A stretch of DNA of 64,000 nucleotides from JBEOJY01 sp040275305 (lineage in GTDB: Bacteria; Pseudomonadota; Alphaproteobacteria; UBA9219): the NCBI GenBank assembly GCA_040275305.1, contig JBEOJY010000007.1:1-64000 (forward strand). Direction: 5' to 3'. The stretch's first letter is position 1; every line of letters begins with the position of its first letter. The notes under the pieces were generated by a model. The model did no database searches. It saw only the letters and a list, made by a program, of their open reading frames with translations, and had not been told where the DNA came from. Both the position numbers and the translations under genes were made by a program. Positions 38,963 to 49,109 of this stretch are shown here, one piece after another.

Positions 38963-38976
38963 GATTTGGCTCCTTG

Positions 38977-40632
38977 CTACACCAACCGCGCCTGATGCAA
39001 TGCCGCCTCAATAAAGGCGCGGAAAAGCGGATGCGGCTCGAACGGCTTGGACTTCAGCTCCGGATGGAACTGCACGCCGACGAACCATGGGTGATCCTTG
39101 CGCTCAATCATCTCCGGCAATTGCCCATCGGGCGACATACCGCAAAAGACCAACCCGGCCTTTTCGAATTGAGGCATATACGTAGCGTTGACCTCATAAC
39201 GATGACGGTGGCGCTCATGAATGCGGTCATGCCCATAAATCTCACGCGCTTTGCTGCCGGATGCCAGATTGCACGGATAGGCCCCCAGCCGCATAGTGCC
39301 ACCCAGATCTCCATCGGCGCTGCGCTTTTCCTGCTGGTTGCCCTTAACCCATTCCATCATCAACCCAATCACCGCATGGCCTTCCGGACCGAATTCGCTT
39401 GAAGTAGCGTCCGAAACTCCGCCGAGATGCCGAGCAGCCTCGATCACCGCCAACTGCATCCCGAAACAAATCCCGAAATAGGGAATCTTGCGCTCACGCG
39501 CGAATTTTGCCGCGCAAATCATCCCCTCCGCGCCGCGTATGCCGAAACCTCCCGGCACCAAAATCCCGTTGACGCCTTCGAGATGCCGCAACGTTTCCTC
39601 GCTGTCTCCCTCAAAAATCTGCGAGTCGATCCACTTCAGATTGACGCGCAGCCTGTTGGCGATCCCGCCATGCGCCAACGCCTCGCTCAACGATTTATAA
39701 CTGTCCAACAGGCTCGTGTACTTGCCGACAATGGCGATCGTCACCTCGCCCTCAGGATTGCGCACGCGCTCGACGATGTTGCGCCAGCGCGAAAGATCGG
39801 GCTTGTGCTCGACCGGAAGCCCAAAGAAGCGCAAAACCTGCTCGTCGAACCCTTGCTCATGATAATTGATCGGCACCTGATAGATCGTATCGACATCCAG
39901 AGCTGGAATCACGCACTCCGGTTTGACATTGCAGAACAAAGCGATCTTGGCCCGCTCGCCTTCTGGCAAAGGCCGCTCGGAACGGCAAAGCAAAATTTCC
40001 GGCTGAATCCCGACGCTCAGCAATTCCTTGACCGAATGCTGCGTCGGCTTGGTTTTAAGCTCGCCCGCCGTCTTGATGTAGGGCAGCAGAGTCACATGCA
40101 CGAACAAACTGCGCGCATGCCCCAATTCGTTGCCAAGCTGACGAATGGCCTCAAGAAACGGTAAACTTTCGATATCGCCGACCGTTCCGCCAATCTCGCA
40201 AATGCAGAAATCTTCATCCGCCAAATCGGCGCGGACAAACTCTTTAATCGCATCCGTGACATGCGGAATCACCTGCACCGTCGCGCCCAGATAATCCCCG
40301 CGCCGCTCGCGTGCGATCACATTGGAATAAATTTTGCCCGTCGTGACATTATCCGTCTGCCGCGCCGCGACGCCGGTAAAACGCTCGTAATGGCCAAGAT
40401 CAAGATCCGTCTCGGCCCCGTCATCCGTCACAAACACTTCGCCATGCTGCGTCGGACTCATCGTGCCGGGATCGACATTGAGATAGGGATCAAGCTTACG
40501 CAGTCGAACTTTGTACCCGCGCGCCTGCAGGATAGCGCCCAACGCCGAAGAAGCGATCCCCTTGCCAAGCGATGAAACGACCCCGCCCGTGATAAAAATA
40601 AATCGGGGAGAATGATCAGACCGCTTTTGCAT
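38977..40632 (-). CDS. pyrG: CTP synthase
   Basis: Converts UTP to CTP using glutamine and ATP. At 551 residues it has the family length. The N-terminal synthetase domain shows [20 protein letters not shown] and [13 protein letters not shown]. The glutaminase domain has the nucleophile cysteine in [10 protein letters not shown] and the catalytic His/Glu in [11 protein letters not shown], with [13 protein letters not shown] before it. secG lies 67 bases upstream on the same strand, a frequent alphaproteobacterial order. Confidence 0.97.
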   Translation of the reverse strand: MQKRSDHSPRFIFITGGVVSSLGKGIASSALGAILQARGYKVRLRKLDPYLNVDPGTMSPTQHGEVFVTDDGAETDLDLGHYERFTGVAARQTDNVTTGKIYSNVIARERRGDYLGATVQVIPHVTDAIKEFVRADLADEDFCICEIGGTVGDIESLPFLEAIRQLGNELGHARSLFVHVTLLPYIKTAGELKTKPTQHSVKELLSVGIQPEILLCRSERPLPEGERAKIALFCNVKPECVIPALDVDTIYQVPINYHEQGFDEQVLRFFGLPVEHKPDLSRWRNIVERVRNPEGEVTIAIVGKYTSLLDSYKSLSEALAHGGIANRLRVNLKWIDSQIFEGDSEETLRHLEGVNGILVPGGFGIRGAEGMICAAKFARERKIPYFGICFGMQLAVIEAARHLGGVSDATSSEFGPEGHAVIGLMMEWVKGNQQEKRSADGDLGGTMRLGAYPCNLASGSKAREIYGHDRIHERHRHRYEVNATYMPQFEKAGLVFCGMSPDGQLPEMIERKDHPWFVGVQFHPELKSKPFEPHPLFRAFIEAALHQARLV

Positions 40633-40699
40633 GCGCTACGCCCATATCGCCTGATGACAACCTGAATGCCAAATCACTTAAACCTGCGCCTGAAAAACT

Positions 40700-41188
40700 T
40701 CACCTTGCTACAGGAACCTGTGGAGCTTTCCCACCTGCCGGAGCTTCGCTACTCTTGCCGCCTTTCGAAGGAGCGGGCTTAGGCGCTTTCGCCGCGCCAA
40801 TATTGGAAGGCAAAGCCGAAGAGGCAGGAGAAGAAGAAACGGGAGCCGACTCTTCCGGTGCCTTCTGCGCGTCTGCGGCAGGATTCGCCCCGCTCTGGTT
40901 AGTCGTCGGCGATGCCGTTGATGCTCCTAATTGATCAAGCGCGCTACGCGATTGATGTTGATGGCTCGCCATAAAGCCAAGCGCCAAACAATTGACAAGA
41001 AAGCATGTCGCCAATATCGCCGTCGTGCGTGTTAAAAGATTGGCAGACCCGCGCGCGGTAAACAACCCGCCCATCGTGCTGCCTCCCCCCATCAGGCCAC
41101 CACCATCTTGCGCCGTCCGCTGAATCAGGATGCACCCGATAAGCGCCACAGCAATAAGCAACTGAACCACAAGCAATACGACCTGCAT
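40700..41188 (-). CDS. secG: preprotein translocase subunit SecG
   Basis: A small inner-membrane subunit of the SecYEG channel. Two membrane segments (about 3-22 and 53-73) frame the conserved loop DGGGLMGGGSTMGGLFTARG. The remaining 80 residues are an Ala/Pro/Ser/Lys-rich low-complexity tail, longer than in E. coli but common in alphaproteobacteria. It is upstream of pyrG. The 288-base gap upstream up to the VOC gene shows nothing I can name. Confidence 0.93.
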   Translation of the reverse strand: MQVVLLVVQLLIAVALIGCILIQRTAQDGGGLMGGGSTMGGLFTARGSANLLTRTTAILATCFLVNCLALGFMASHQHQSRSALDQLGASTASPTTNQSGANPAADAQKAPEESAPVSSSPASSALPSNIGAAKAPKPAPSKGGKSSEAPAGGKAPQVPVAR

Positions 41189-41476
41189 CGCGACATTCTC
41201 CTTTTAATTCCCAGCGCATGCGCATAAATCGACCGACCGCACAGACCTACTTACCGGAAAGGCCTTTGACAACGAACCATAATTTAGGCTGGGATCATTT
41301 TTTAGCGGCCTTTGGCCCCAATTGCCAGAACTATATGAAGGCCCAATGCGGACCAATGCGTTAATCCGTTTTGTAACCCATTGATTTCTCAAAGGCAAGG
41401 CAAGCACAGACATCCAAGATACCAAGTGCGCAGCTCATACCAATAACGAAACGGGACCAATACGGCGCTCAACAGC

Positions 41477-41872
41477 CTACATAGAGTGGAAACCTATGAC
41501 ATTTCCCTCTGTGTCGCGAGCAAGAGAAAAAAAGCCGTGCTCGCCAATCGAAGTTTTTTCCTTCACGACAACCCCACCATTCGCCGCAACGCGCGAAGCT
41601 TCAACTGCGCAATCTTGGCTAGCGAAATAAATGATCGTACCGCTACCTGCGGAAGGATTACAGTCATTCATCTTGACCAACATGCCACACGCGCCATAGG
41701 ACTTTGGCGCAACCTCCTTATCGCTCGGAAACGCCCACATCTCCATATCGAATTCCGAAGTCGGGGCAGGCATATGCTCCAGTTTAACGTCAAGAACGGC
41801 CTCATAGAACTTTTTGGCCCTTTGCATATCCTGCACATAAATTTCAAACCATACGACAGCATTGGATTGCAT
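41477..41872 (-). CDS. VOC-family (glyoxalase-like) protein
   Basis: A 131-residue protein with the beta-alpha-beta-beta-beta repeat of the vicinal-oxygen-chelate superfamily. It starts WFEIYVQDMQRAKKFYEAVL and ends in the second module GEHGFFSLARDTEGNVIGFHS. Members include glyoxalases, dioxygenases and binding proteins, so a specific reaction cannot be given. It stands between secG and degP. Confidence 0.82.
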   Translation of the reverse strand: MQSNAVVWFEIYVQDMQRAKKFYEAVLDVKLEHMPAPTSEFDMEMWAFPSDKEVAPKSYGACGMLVKMNDCNPSAGSGTIIYFASQDCAVEASRVAANGGVVVKEKTSIGEHGFFSLARDTEGNVIGFHSM

Positions 41873-41938
41873 GGATTCCCCCGTTATACAAATACGTTAA
41901 ACTGATACGTTACGCCCAAAGTCACAGAGCATAACCGC

Positions 41939-43432
41939 CTATTTATCCTTCTTCTTGCTTACCGGTACCGCGACAAAGCGCAGATCATCCTTGCGGTTTA
42001 TCAGGAGCAAGAGGGGCTTCCCATCTTTCTTGGCCTGCTTAGTCTGCTCCTGAAGATCCTTGATCGACTTGATCTCGTGCTGTGAAGCCTCCTGAATGAC
42101 ATCCCCAACGTCGATTCCCTGATCTACCGCCAGCCCATCCGGCGCGACATTCGTCACCACAGCGCCTTTAACGCCTTTGGCAACGCCAAAACGATTGCGC
42201 AAAGAGTCGGTCAGCATAGCCACGCTGATACCAAGCCCTTCAACTTTCTCGGCATTTGGTGTTGCCTTGGCAGGACCGCCCTCCTTCTTTTCAGCAGCCT
42301 CCTCCTCAGCCTCGTCCTTAACCTGAAGCTCTCCCACCTTAACCTTCAAAACCAGTTCTCCGCCTTTGCGGAACACGCCGACATTGACGGTCTTGTCCAC
42401 TTCCGTTTCAGCCACCATCAAGGGCAAGCGCCTCATATCTGGCACTTCTTTGCCGTCATAGGAAATGATCACGTCGCCCTGTTGAAGGCCCGCCTTGGCC
42501 GCAGGTCCATCGGATGTCAGACTAGAAACCAGAGCGCCACGCGCCCGATCCATTCCAAGCCCCTCGGCAATTTCCTGCGTCACCGACTGAATATGGACAC
42601 CGAGCCAACCCCGCCGGATATGCCCGTGATCGCGAAGCTGATCGGTAATATTCTTGGCCAACGAAGACGGTATAGCGAAACCGATCCCAATCGACCCGCC
42701 CGACGGCGAGAAAATCGCCGTGTTAACGCCGACAACCTCGCCATCCATATTGAACATCGGTCCGCCCGAATTGCCACGGTTGATCGAAGCATCCGTCTGC
42801 AAATATTCGTCGTAAGGGCCAGAATTAATATCACGCGACCGCGCGGAAATAATACCCGCTGTCACAGTGCCGCCAAGACCATATGGATCGCCGATGGCAA
42901 TAATCCAGTCCCCTACGCGCACCTTATCGCTGTCCCCCCAAGTAACAAAAGGCAATAGCCTCTTGCTTTCAACCTTCAATATTGCCAAATCCGTCTTTTT
43001 GTCACGCCCCACAACCTGAGCAGGCAAATTTGTATCGTCATGCAGAATCACCGTAATCTCGTCCGCATCCTGAATAACGTGGTAATTCGTGACGATGTAA
43101 CCACTCGCATCGACAATGAATCCAGACCCCAAAGCCGTCGCCTTCTGCTTGCGCGCCGAACCTTTCTGCTTTTCCATAAAGTCCTTAAAGAACTGCTCAA
43201 AAGGCGACCCTGGAGGAATGCCGAGCTCCGCCATATCATCCTGATCCACGGAATGGGAATCCAGCATCTGCGTGGTAGAAATGTTAACGACCGCAGGCTG
43301 CAACCTTTCCGCCAAATCGGCAAAAGACTGCGGCCCGCTACGAGCCTGCGCAGACAATGGAGAAACCGCAAGCGCAATCAATAAAATCAGCACAATACGG
43401 ACAGACTTGCTCAATCGGCTGACAATCGACAT
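41939..43432 (-). CDS. degP: periplasmic serine protease, DegP/HtrA family
   Basis: A 497-residue periplasmic quality-control protease. The ATG at 43432 is preceded by GGGGGAG and starts a signal peptide (VRIVLILLIALAVSPLSAQA); the frame is open 18 codons further but without such a site. The catalytic triad is visible: His in YIVTNYHVIQDADE, Asp in KTDLAILKV, Ser in RGNSGGPMF. Two PDZ domains follow (about 285-375 and 405-495), separated by an acidic linker with EAEEEAAEKKEGG. It could be named degQ or mucD equally. Confidence 0.93.
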   Translation of the reverse strand: MSIVSRLSKSVRIVLILLIALAVSPLSAQARSGPQSFADLAERLQPAVVNISTTQMLDSHSVDQDDMAELGIPPGSPFEQFFKDFMEKQKGSARKQKATALGSGFIVDASGYIVTNYHVIQDADEITVILHDDTNLPAQVVGRDKKTDLAILKVESKRLLPFVTWGDSDKVRVGDWIIAIGDPYGLGGTVTAGIISARSRDINSGPYDEYLQTDASINRGNSGGPMFNMDGEVVGVNTAIFSPSGGSIGIGFAIPSSLAKNITDQLRDHGHIRRGWLGVHIQSVTQEIAEGLGMDRARGALVSSLTSDGPAAKAGLQQGDVIISYDGKEVPDMRRLPLMVAETEVDKTVNVGVFRKGGELVLKVKVGELQVKDEAEEEAAEKKEGGPAKATPNAEKVEGLGISVAMLTDSLRNRFGVAKGVKGAVVTNVAPDGLAVDQGIDVGDVIQEASQHEIKSIKDLQEQTKQAKKDGKPLLLLINRKDDLRFVAVPVSKKKDK

Positions 43433-43549
43433 GTCACTCCCCCTGCATGAATCCAAACAAACGGCATCCGCAAACATATGCAACAAACGATATTGATCCT
43501 ACCCTGATTCCTTTCAAGACTTCATGACGAATTTATGACAAAAATTCAG

Positions 43550-43640
43550 TATACTCCGTGCGATTGAAAACCCGAAAAAGCTAAAAGGGCCGTCATGCGA
43601 GGAGCCGAAGGCGACGCAGCAATCAACATCTGCTCGCGAA
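43550..43640. repeat. edge module plus truncated palindromic repeat
   Basis: TATACTCCGTGCGATTGAAA then ACCCGAAAAAGC (43550-43582) is followed by GGGCCGTCATGCGAGGAGCC and GGCGACGCAGCAATC. This is the left half of the composite repeat seen at 7983-8193. The right half is absent because the ftsK stop lies at 43642. Confidence 0.6.
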
Positions 43641-43641
43641 A

Positions 43642-46107
43642 TCACTCATGATCGTCGGGCTTGCGCCCGAAAACCTCGCGCTTACCCATGGCATTGGCAG
43701 GACCGATAACCCCTTCGCGTTCCATGCGCTCGATCAAGTTGGCGGCCTTGTTATAACCGATTTGAAGCTGCCGCTGCACAAAACTCGTGGACGCCTTGCG
43801 CTCGCGCAACACGACATCGACGGCCCGATCATAAAGTTCGTCTTGTGCGCCGCCAAAGCCGCCGCCCAAGCCCCCGCCAGCGCCAGACGATCCCATCAAG
43901 TCGCCTTGCCCATCGTCTTCCGTCACTTCGTCCAGATATTCCGGCTCGCCCTGAGCGCGCAGGAAGTCAACAACTGACTTAACGTCATCATCGCTGACAA
44001 AAGGCCCGTGCACGCGCGTAATCCGCCCGCCGCCCGCCATATAGAGCATATCGCCCTGCCCCAAAAGCTGTTCAGCCCCTTGCTCGCCCAAAATAGTGCG
44101 GCTATCGATCTTAGAAGTCACCTGAAAGCTAATCCGCGTTGGAAAATTAGCCTTAATCGTGCCCGTGATAACATCGACCGACGGCCTTTGCGTCGCCATC
44201 AGGATATGAATGCCCGCCGCGCGCGCCATTTGCGCGAGCCTCTGCACCGCCGTTTCAATCTCCTTGCCCGCCACGATCATCAGATCGGCCATTTCATCAA
44301 CGATAACGACGATATACGGCAGCTCAGTCAGATCAAGCGGTTGATCCTCATAAATCGGCTTGCCCGTCTCGCGATCAAATCCAGTCTGCACGGTGCGCGT
44401 AAGGCTCTCGCCATTCTTCGCCGCGTCGACCAGCCGCATATTGTAGCCTTCGATATTGCGCACACCGAGCTTCGACATCGCGCGATAACGCTCTTCCATC
44501 TCGCGCACTGTCCACCGCAGCGCCATGATCGCCTTCTTCGGCTCCGTCACCACCGGAGCCAGAAGATGTGGAATCCTGTCATAGACAGACAGCTCCAGCA
44601 TCTTGGGATCGACCATGATGAAACGGCACTTCTGCGGCGGTAAATGATAAATCAACGACAAAATCATAGTGTTGATCGCAACGGACTTGCCCGATCCTGT
44701 CGTACCTGCGATCAACAAGTGAGGCATTCGGGCAAGATCGACCACCACCGGCCTGCCACCAATGTCCTTGCCCAGCACAAGCGGCAACGTAGCCTTGCTG
44801 TTATGATAGTCGGGCGTGCTCAACAGATCCCGCAAAAAGACCGTCTCGCGCCGCGTGTTGGGTAGCTCGATGCCGATAACATTACGCCCCGGCACAGTCG
44901 CCACGCGCACGGATGTCGCGCGCATGTTGCGCGAAATATCATCCGCAAGGGATATGACTCGAGTTGCGCGGGTGCCCGGCGCAGGTTCCAACTCGTATAA
45001 TGTGACAACCGGCCCAGGATTGATATTCGTAATCGCGCCGTTAACGCCAAAGTCGCCCAGCACAGCCTCAAGTTGCTTAGCGTTCTTGACCAGCGTATCC
45101 TCGGAAATTGCCGACACGGCGCGAGCGCTTTCCGGCCATTGCAGCAAATCGAGCGGCGGCAAAGGAGGCTCCCGCTCTTGTCCCAGCGCCAAACGGCCCT
45201 GTCGCGCCGAAGCCGCCGCGCGACGCACAAGCTGCGTCCGCGACTTCTTGCGCTTCTCGCCAGAATCGCCAGTTGTTGGAACGTCTTGCTGAGTTGAAAC
45301 ATCCTCCTCCTCATCCTCCGCCACAGCGTCTTTCTTGACGGTCTGTATCTTTCGCCGCTCTTGCCCAACCTCCGGGCCATCTTCCTGAACGAACCCATCG
45401 TCTTCGGCATCATCCACAGGTTTACGCAAGAAGGACAGAGCGCCCACAATGCCTAACGCAGCCGCCTGAATGCGCGCCCAAGCCCATTGGGCAGACTCTT
45501 TCAACATATTGGCAATCGCCTGCCACTCGCTCAAAGTCAACGCGCATGCCACATACATCATGCCAACAGCAATCAAGGTCAAAAGCGACAACAAGATTCC
45601 GCGTAACCACAAAGCGGACAAAACCGCCGTGGCGCTTTGCGCCAAAACGCTGCCCAAAGCGCCCGAAGCCTGAGCGGCCAGCTTCCACCCCATCATACCA
45701 ACCACGGCAAAGCTCGTTGCGCAGGCCAACATTGCAAGCACGGCGGCAATGACGCGCCAATGAATCAACTCCAGCTTCTGATCGACCGCTAACCGCCAGC
45801 CCCACGCGACCAAAACGGGCGCCAGAAGAAATCCGCTGACGCCAAAAAGTTGCCAAAGCGGATCAGCGGCATAGCTGCCCAACAAACCCAGCATATTTTG
45901 CGGTATCGCAGTCGCGGTCGCCGTGTTCCATGAAGGATCGCGAGGCGTATAGCTGACCAACGCGAGAACAAGCGCCAGCGCGACAAGCATAACGGCAACG
46001 CCACCGATGACCCCCAGCGCCTTCCCGATCGCAGCGCGAAAATTGTCGGGAAGCCAGACGGAACGGCTATTACGGCTGCGCGCAGAGCGAATGACGGGGC
46101 GAGACAT
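43642..46107 (-). CDS. ftsK: DNA translocase FtsK
   Basis: Couples cell division to chromosome dimer resolution. The 821-residue protein has about four N-terminal membrane segments (about 28-185), a short acidic linker, an alpha/beta RecA-like motor with Walker A GTTGSGKSVAIN and Walker B VIVDEMADLMIV, and a C-terminal gamma winged helix (STSFVQRQLQIGYNKAANLIERME) that reads KOPS sites. The linker is short compared with E. coli FtsK, as in many alphaproteobacteria. lolA, which often sits next to ftsK in this class, is instead about 15 kb away here. Confidence 0.96.
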   Translation of the reverse strand: MSRPVIRSARSRNSRSVWLPDNFRAAIGKALGVIGGVAVMLVALALVLALVSYTPRDPSWNTATATAIPQNMLGLLGSYAADPLWQLFGVSGFLLAPVLVAWGWRLAVDQKLELIHWRVIAAVLAMLACATSFAVVGMMGWKLAAQASGALGSVLAQSATAVLSALWLRGILLSLLTLIAVGMMYVACALTLSEWQAIANMLKESAQWAWARIQAAALGIVGALSFLRKPVDDAEDDGFVQEDGPEVGQERRKIQTVKKDAVAEDEEEDVSTQQDVPTTGDSGEKRKKSRTQLVRRAAASARQGRLALGQEREPPLPPLDLLQWPESARAVSAISEDTLVKNAKQLEAVLGDFGVNGAITNINPGPVVTLYELEPAPGTRATRVISLADDISRNMRATSVRVATVPGRNVIGIELPNTRRETVFLRDLLSTPDYHNSKATLPLVLGKDIGGRPVVVDLARMPHLLIAGTTGSGKSVAINTMILSLIYHLPPQKCRFIMVDPKMLELSVYDRIPHLLAPVVTEPKKAIMALRWTVREMEERYRAMSKLGVRNIEGYNMRLVDAAKNGESLTRTVQTGFDRETGKPIYEDQPLDLTELPYIVVIVDEMADLMIVAGKEIETAVQRLAQMARAAGIHILMATQRPSVDVITGTIKANFPTRISFQVTSKIDSRTILGEQGAEQLLGQGDMLYMAGGGRITRVHGPFVSDDDVKSVVDFLRAQGEPEYLDEVTEDDGQGDLMGSSGAGGGLGGGFGGAQDELYDRAVDVVLRERKASTSFVQRQLQIGYNKAANLIERMEREGVIGPANAMGKREVFGRKPDDHE

Positions 46108-46214
46108 GGATCAAAATCTATGGAATCTATCAAGGAAAAGAGTGAAGCATCCCTGTATACAACATCAAGCCCCTGATTGCCGAATCAAAAACCAGCCGAT
46201 GCCTAAATGTAAGG

Positions 46215-46345
46215 TATACTCATAACAGTTCAAGAGTTGGGAGTAGCCAAAACGTCAGCGCGATCTAATTCCCTCCCCCTTGCGGGGAGGGAATCCAGCC
46301 TGTCTTGCGTCAATGTTTGCCAACTCTTCACATGCGATAGGTAGA
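46215..46345. mobile_element. miniature inverted-repeat element with CTCCCCC core
   Basis: Left end TATACTCATAACAGTTCAAG then AGTTGGG; right end is the inverse of CTACCTATCGCATGTGAAG then AGTTGGC. The core is a hairpin TCCCTCCCCC-TTGC-GGGGAGGGA. It has the same terminal family as 25237-25509 and 52537-52674 but a different core. Confidence 0.6.
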
Positions 46346-46438
46346 ACTCTAAGGTAATGAGAAGTCTTCAGGGAAACGACGACCTGCCCCCCCTTTGAGG
46401 AAATAAATCGCGACGGCTTGGCAGTTACAACGTAAGAT

Positions 46439-47392
46439 TTACGCAAGCGCCTGCTGACGCGCTTCAACCTCAATCTCATGCTCCTGAGCGATTTCAACGA
46501 CCCTCGCCAGCGCTCGATCCGCCCCATGAACGTCATTCGCGATTTCGCGCTCTACCGTAACAGCCTCCAGCGTGCCGCGAGCCTTGACCGTCACCAGCTC
46601 AAGCAATTTGCCCGAAGACGAAAAGCAGCCGCAAATAAGATCGCCGCCGCGCCCACACCCGCCGTCCAGCGTCACGGAAACATCATCGACGAACAACCCG
46701 CCATTAACCGAATCGAACCCGCGAACGATTCTGTTGAAACCGCTCGCATTGCGTCCCGTCACACGGAACGGCGCGGAAGTCCACCATAAGGCCTCCCCTT
46801 GATCGTCCAACGAGCGCGTGGCATCAAATCCCGCAGGAACAAACAACACGCGCTTCTGGTCGCCCGATATGCGTGTAAAAGCTGCCCGCCGCATGCTGCA
46901 CACAAGCGCCTCATGCCCCGGCGCGTTGCGCTGCATCGCACGCAAATGATTGGTCCAGCGCGTAATCGCCATACTTCCCGCGCGCGCCATTGACTTGGTA
47001 TCGTTGACGCTTACCCCATAAAGGCGCAACCACGCCTCGACCCCGGAAGCCAGAGCGCGTTCCAAAGCATGCAAAGGCACTGGCGCAAACTGAAGACGCA
47101 ACAAGCGCTGCCATGCCTCTTCCGCTGGTCCACGCAAATAAACAATGTCCGAAGGTTCAAGTCCCATCTTGGCCAACAAAGCCGCCCGAAACGCCAACAG
47201 CTCATCGAAAAGATCGGCGTTACCGCGCGACTCGGCCCCGAAATAGTTGCCAAGATAAACAAGCCTGTCGCGCACAGCAAAACGCGGCGCGATGTAGTCG
47301 TGAAGCTTGGACAGCCTCTCCACTTCGCCGTGTATTGCCGCTATCGCCCAGATGCGGCGTGAAATTCCCAGTTCTGCGTATTTTTCGTTCAC
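46439..47392 (-). CDS. degenerate metallophosphoesterase-like protein
   Basis: A 317-residue protein with the layout of serine/threonine-type metallophosphoesterases but altered metal-binding motifs. The usual GDIHG reads AAIHG, GDxxDRG reads GNYFGAESRG, and RGNHE reads RGPAEE. A late LDGGCGRGGDL resembles the usual LDTGCVYGG segment. Loss of these aspartate, asparagine and histidine ligands predicts a catalytically dead protein, perhaps a binding or regulatory one. It lies upstream of ftsK on the same strand with a small repeat element between. This reading is by eye. Confidence 0.65.
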   Translation of the reverse strand: MNEKYAELGISRRIWAIAAIHGEVERLSKLHDYIAPRFAVRDRLVYLGNYFGAESRGNADLFDELLAFRAALLAKMGLEPSDIVYLRGPAEEAWQRLLRLQFAPVPLHALERALASGVEAWLRLYGVSVNDTKSMARAGSMAITRWTNHLRAMQRNAPGHEALVCSMRRAAFTRISGDQKRVLFVPAGFDATRSLDDQGEALWWTSAPFRVTGRNASGFNRIVRGFDSVNGGLFVDDVSVTLDGGCGRGGDLICGCFSSSGKLLELVTVKARGTLEAVTVEREIANDVHGADRALARVVEIAQEHEIEVEARQQALA

Positions 47393-47529
47393 GTAAGGAC
47401 ACCCCGCGAATCAAATAAAGGGCCTGCCTAGTGAACACGACTCAACCTTCTGATGCAACAATTCGATTAAGGATTCGTAAAAAAAATTACCCTGCTCTAT
47501 GAAAGAGAAGAGCCAAAAGCCACACGCAG

Positions 47530-48927
47530 CTAAGAGCCTGTCTCGATTCGCGCGACCAGTTCCCGCACGGTTGGAATAAATCCATTTTCGTACCACGGAT
47601 CCTCGGCGAACCGATAGGCGTTGTGCCCTGCGAACATAAGCTGCGACTCGACATCGCCATCATGGCTGATGTTCTGCAAAGTCTTTTGGATGCAGAAAGA
47701 ACGTGGATCGGGCTTGCGCCCTGTCGTGCCTTCCTCGTTTTGCGCCCAGTTCGAGAAATGGCAAGCCGAAAGACACCCCATGCACCCTATCTGATCGTTT
47801 AGAATCTGCTGAGCTCTTTCCGTAGTCACAAAAATCAAGGTGTTATCCGGCGTTCTCATCGCGCGAATGAAACCTGAATCGATCCAAGCTTTCGCGCGCG
47901 CCATATCTCCTGAGGCGAGATATACTGGCTTGCCTACGGCCCCAACCTGAAATGGCACCATATGGGTGCCCAACGGCTCAAGAGCGTAAGCTATCTGCCG
48001 ATCCGAACGCTCGCGCAACTCCTGCATAAACGGATTGTTGACGGCAGACGAGTAGAATCCCGTCGGCGAAAAGTGATTCAAAAACACATCGCCTTTCTTG
48101 AGAGACAAAAGCCGCTTCTTCCAAGCGTTAGAAATTGGACTCTCCTGCGTCAGCAAAGGCCGAGTCCCGAACTGAAAGGCAATCGGCCCAATTTCCGGGT
48201 TATCGAGCCAATGCTCCCATTCCGAAAGCCACCACACGCCCCCCGCCATGATGATGGGAACCTCATCAAGACCCCATTGCTTCATCATCGCGCGCAACGC
48301 CGCGACACGGGGGTAAGGATCTTCTGGTTTGACCGGATCTTCGCTGTTGGAAAGACCGTTATGACCGCCAGCAAGCCACGGATCTTCATAAACGACCGCG
48401 CCCAGCCATTCTCGATGTTTATGAAAAGCCCGCAGCCACAAAGCGCGAAACGCGCGCGCGGACGAAACGATAGGATAATAATAGATATGATAGGATGCAG
48501 CGATCTCTGCGACTTTATAGGGCATGCCAGCCCCGCAGGTAACGCCATGAATCAATCCCTTCGCGCCCTGCAAAACGCCTTGCAAGACGCGCTCGGCGCC
48601 CCCCATTTCCCACAGCACATTCATATGCAGACGGCCCCTGCCGCCAGCAATTTCATAAGCCTTCCGCGCTTGAGTGATGCCGCCGCGAATAGCAAAAGCG
48701 ACCAATTCCTCATGCCGTTCGAGTCGCGTGCGCCCTCTATAGACTTGTGAAAGCAACTTGCCATCGGCATCATAGCTGTCGGCATTTACGCCTGAAAATG
48801 TGCCAACGCCGCCAGCCGCCGCCCATGCGCCGGAGCTTTCTCCATTAGAAACAGAAATTCCCTTGCCTCCCTCCACCACAGGAAGAACCTCAGCTCCAGA
48901 AATCTTCAAGGGCTTAAGAGTTTTCAC
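47530..48927 (-). CDS. nitronate-monooxygenase-like flavoprotein
   Basis: A 465-residue soluble protein related to the nitronate monooxygenase / 2-nitropropane dioxygenase family, which binds FMN in a TIM barrel. Visible segments include GVTCGAGMPYKVAEIAA, IIMAGGVWWLSEW (phosphate-binding glycine region) and IGPIAFQFGTRPLLTQES. It is longer than classical members (about 350), with an added C-terminal part containing a CMGCLSACHFSNWA cysteine cluster that may be structural or bind metal. The true substrate is unknown. Confidence 0.75.
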   Translation of the reverse strand: MKTLKPLKISGAEVLPVVEGGKGISVSNGESSGAWAAAGGVGTFSGVNADSYDADGKLLSQVYRGRTRLERHEELVAFAIRGGITQARKAYEIAGGRGRLHMNVLWEMGGAERVLQGVLQGAKGLIHGVTCGAGMPYKVAEIAASYHIYYYPIVSSARAFRALWLRAFHKHREWLGAVVYEDPWLAGGHNGLSNSEDPVKPEDPYPRVAALRAMMKQWGLDEVPIIMAGGVWWLSEWEHWLDNPEIGPIAFQFGTRPLLTQESPISNAWKKRLLSLKKGDVFLNHFSPTGFYSSAVNNPFMQELRERSDRQIAYALEPLGTHMVPFQVGAVGKPVYLASGDMARAKAWIDSGFIRAMRTPDNTLIFVTTERAQQILNDQIGCMGCLSACHFSNWAQNEEGTTGRKPDPRSFCIQKTLQNISHDGDVESQLMFAGHNAYRFAEDPWYENGFIPTVRELVARIETGS

Positions 48928-49109
48928 GCGCTTTATCCTTTCGGTTCAAATTATTAATAACATGTATAGACTATGCAACAGTCCCTCGCCAGCATCTTCG
49001 TGACAGCAAAGCAAAAAGCCTGCGCAAATTAGAATCATTGCTTCCGTCCCTCTTGCGTTTCGCTCACTCACAGGACATTCTGTGCCCCTCTTCTTGATGA
49101 TCGGCCTTC

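Noticed and set aside
39427..40164. 245-codon frame opposite pyrG, and 211 codons opposite ftsK (44008-44643)
   Set aside because: Arg/His/Leu-rich antisense shadows of well-supported genes.
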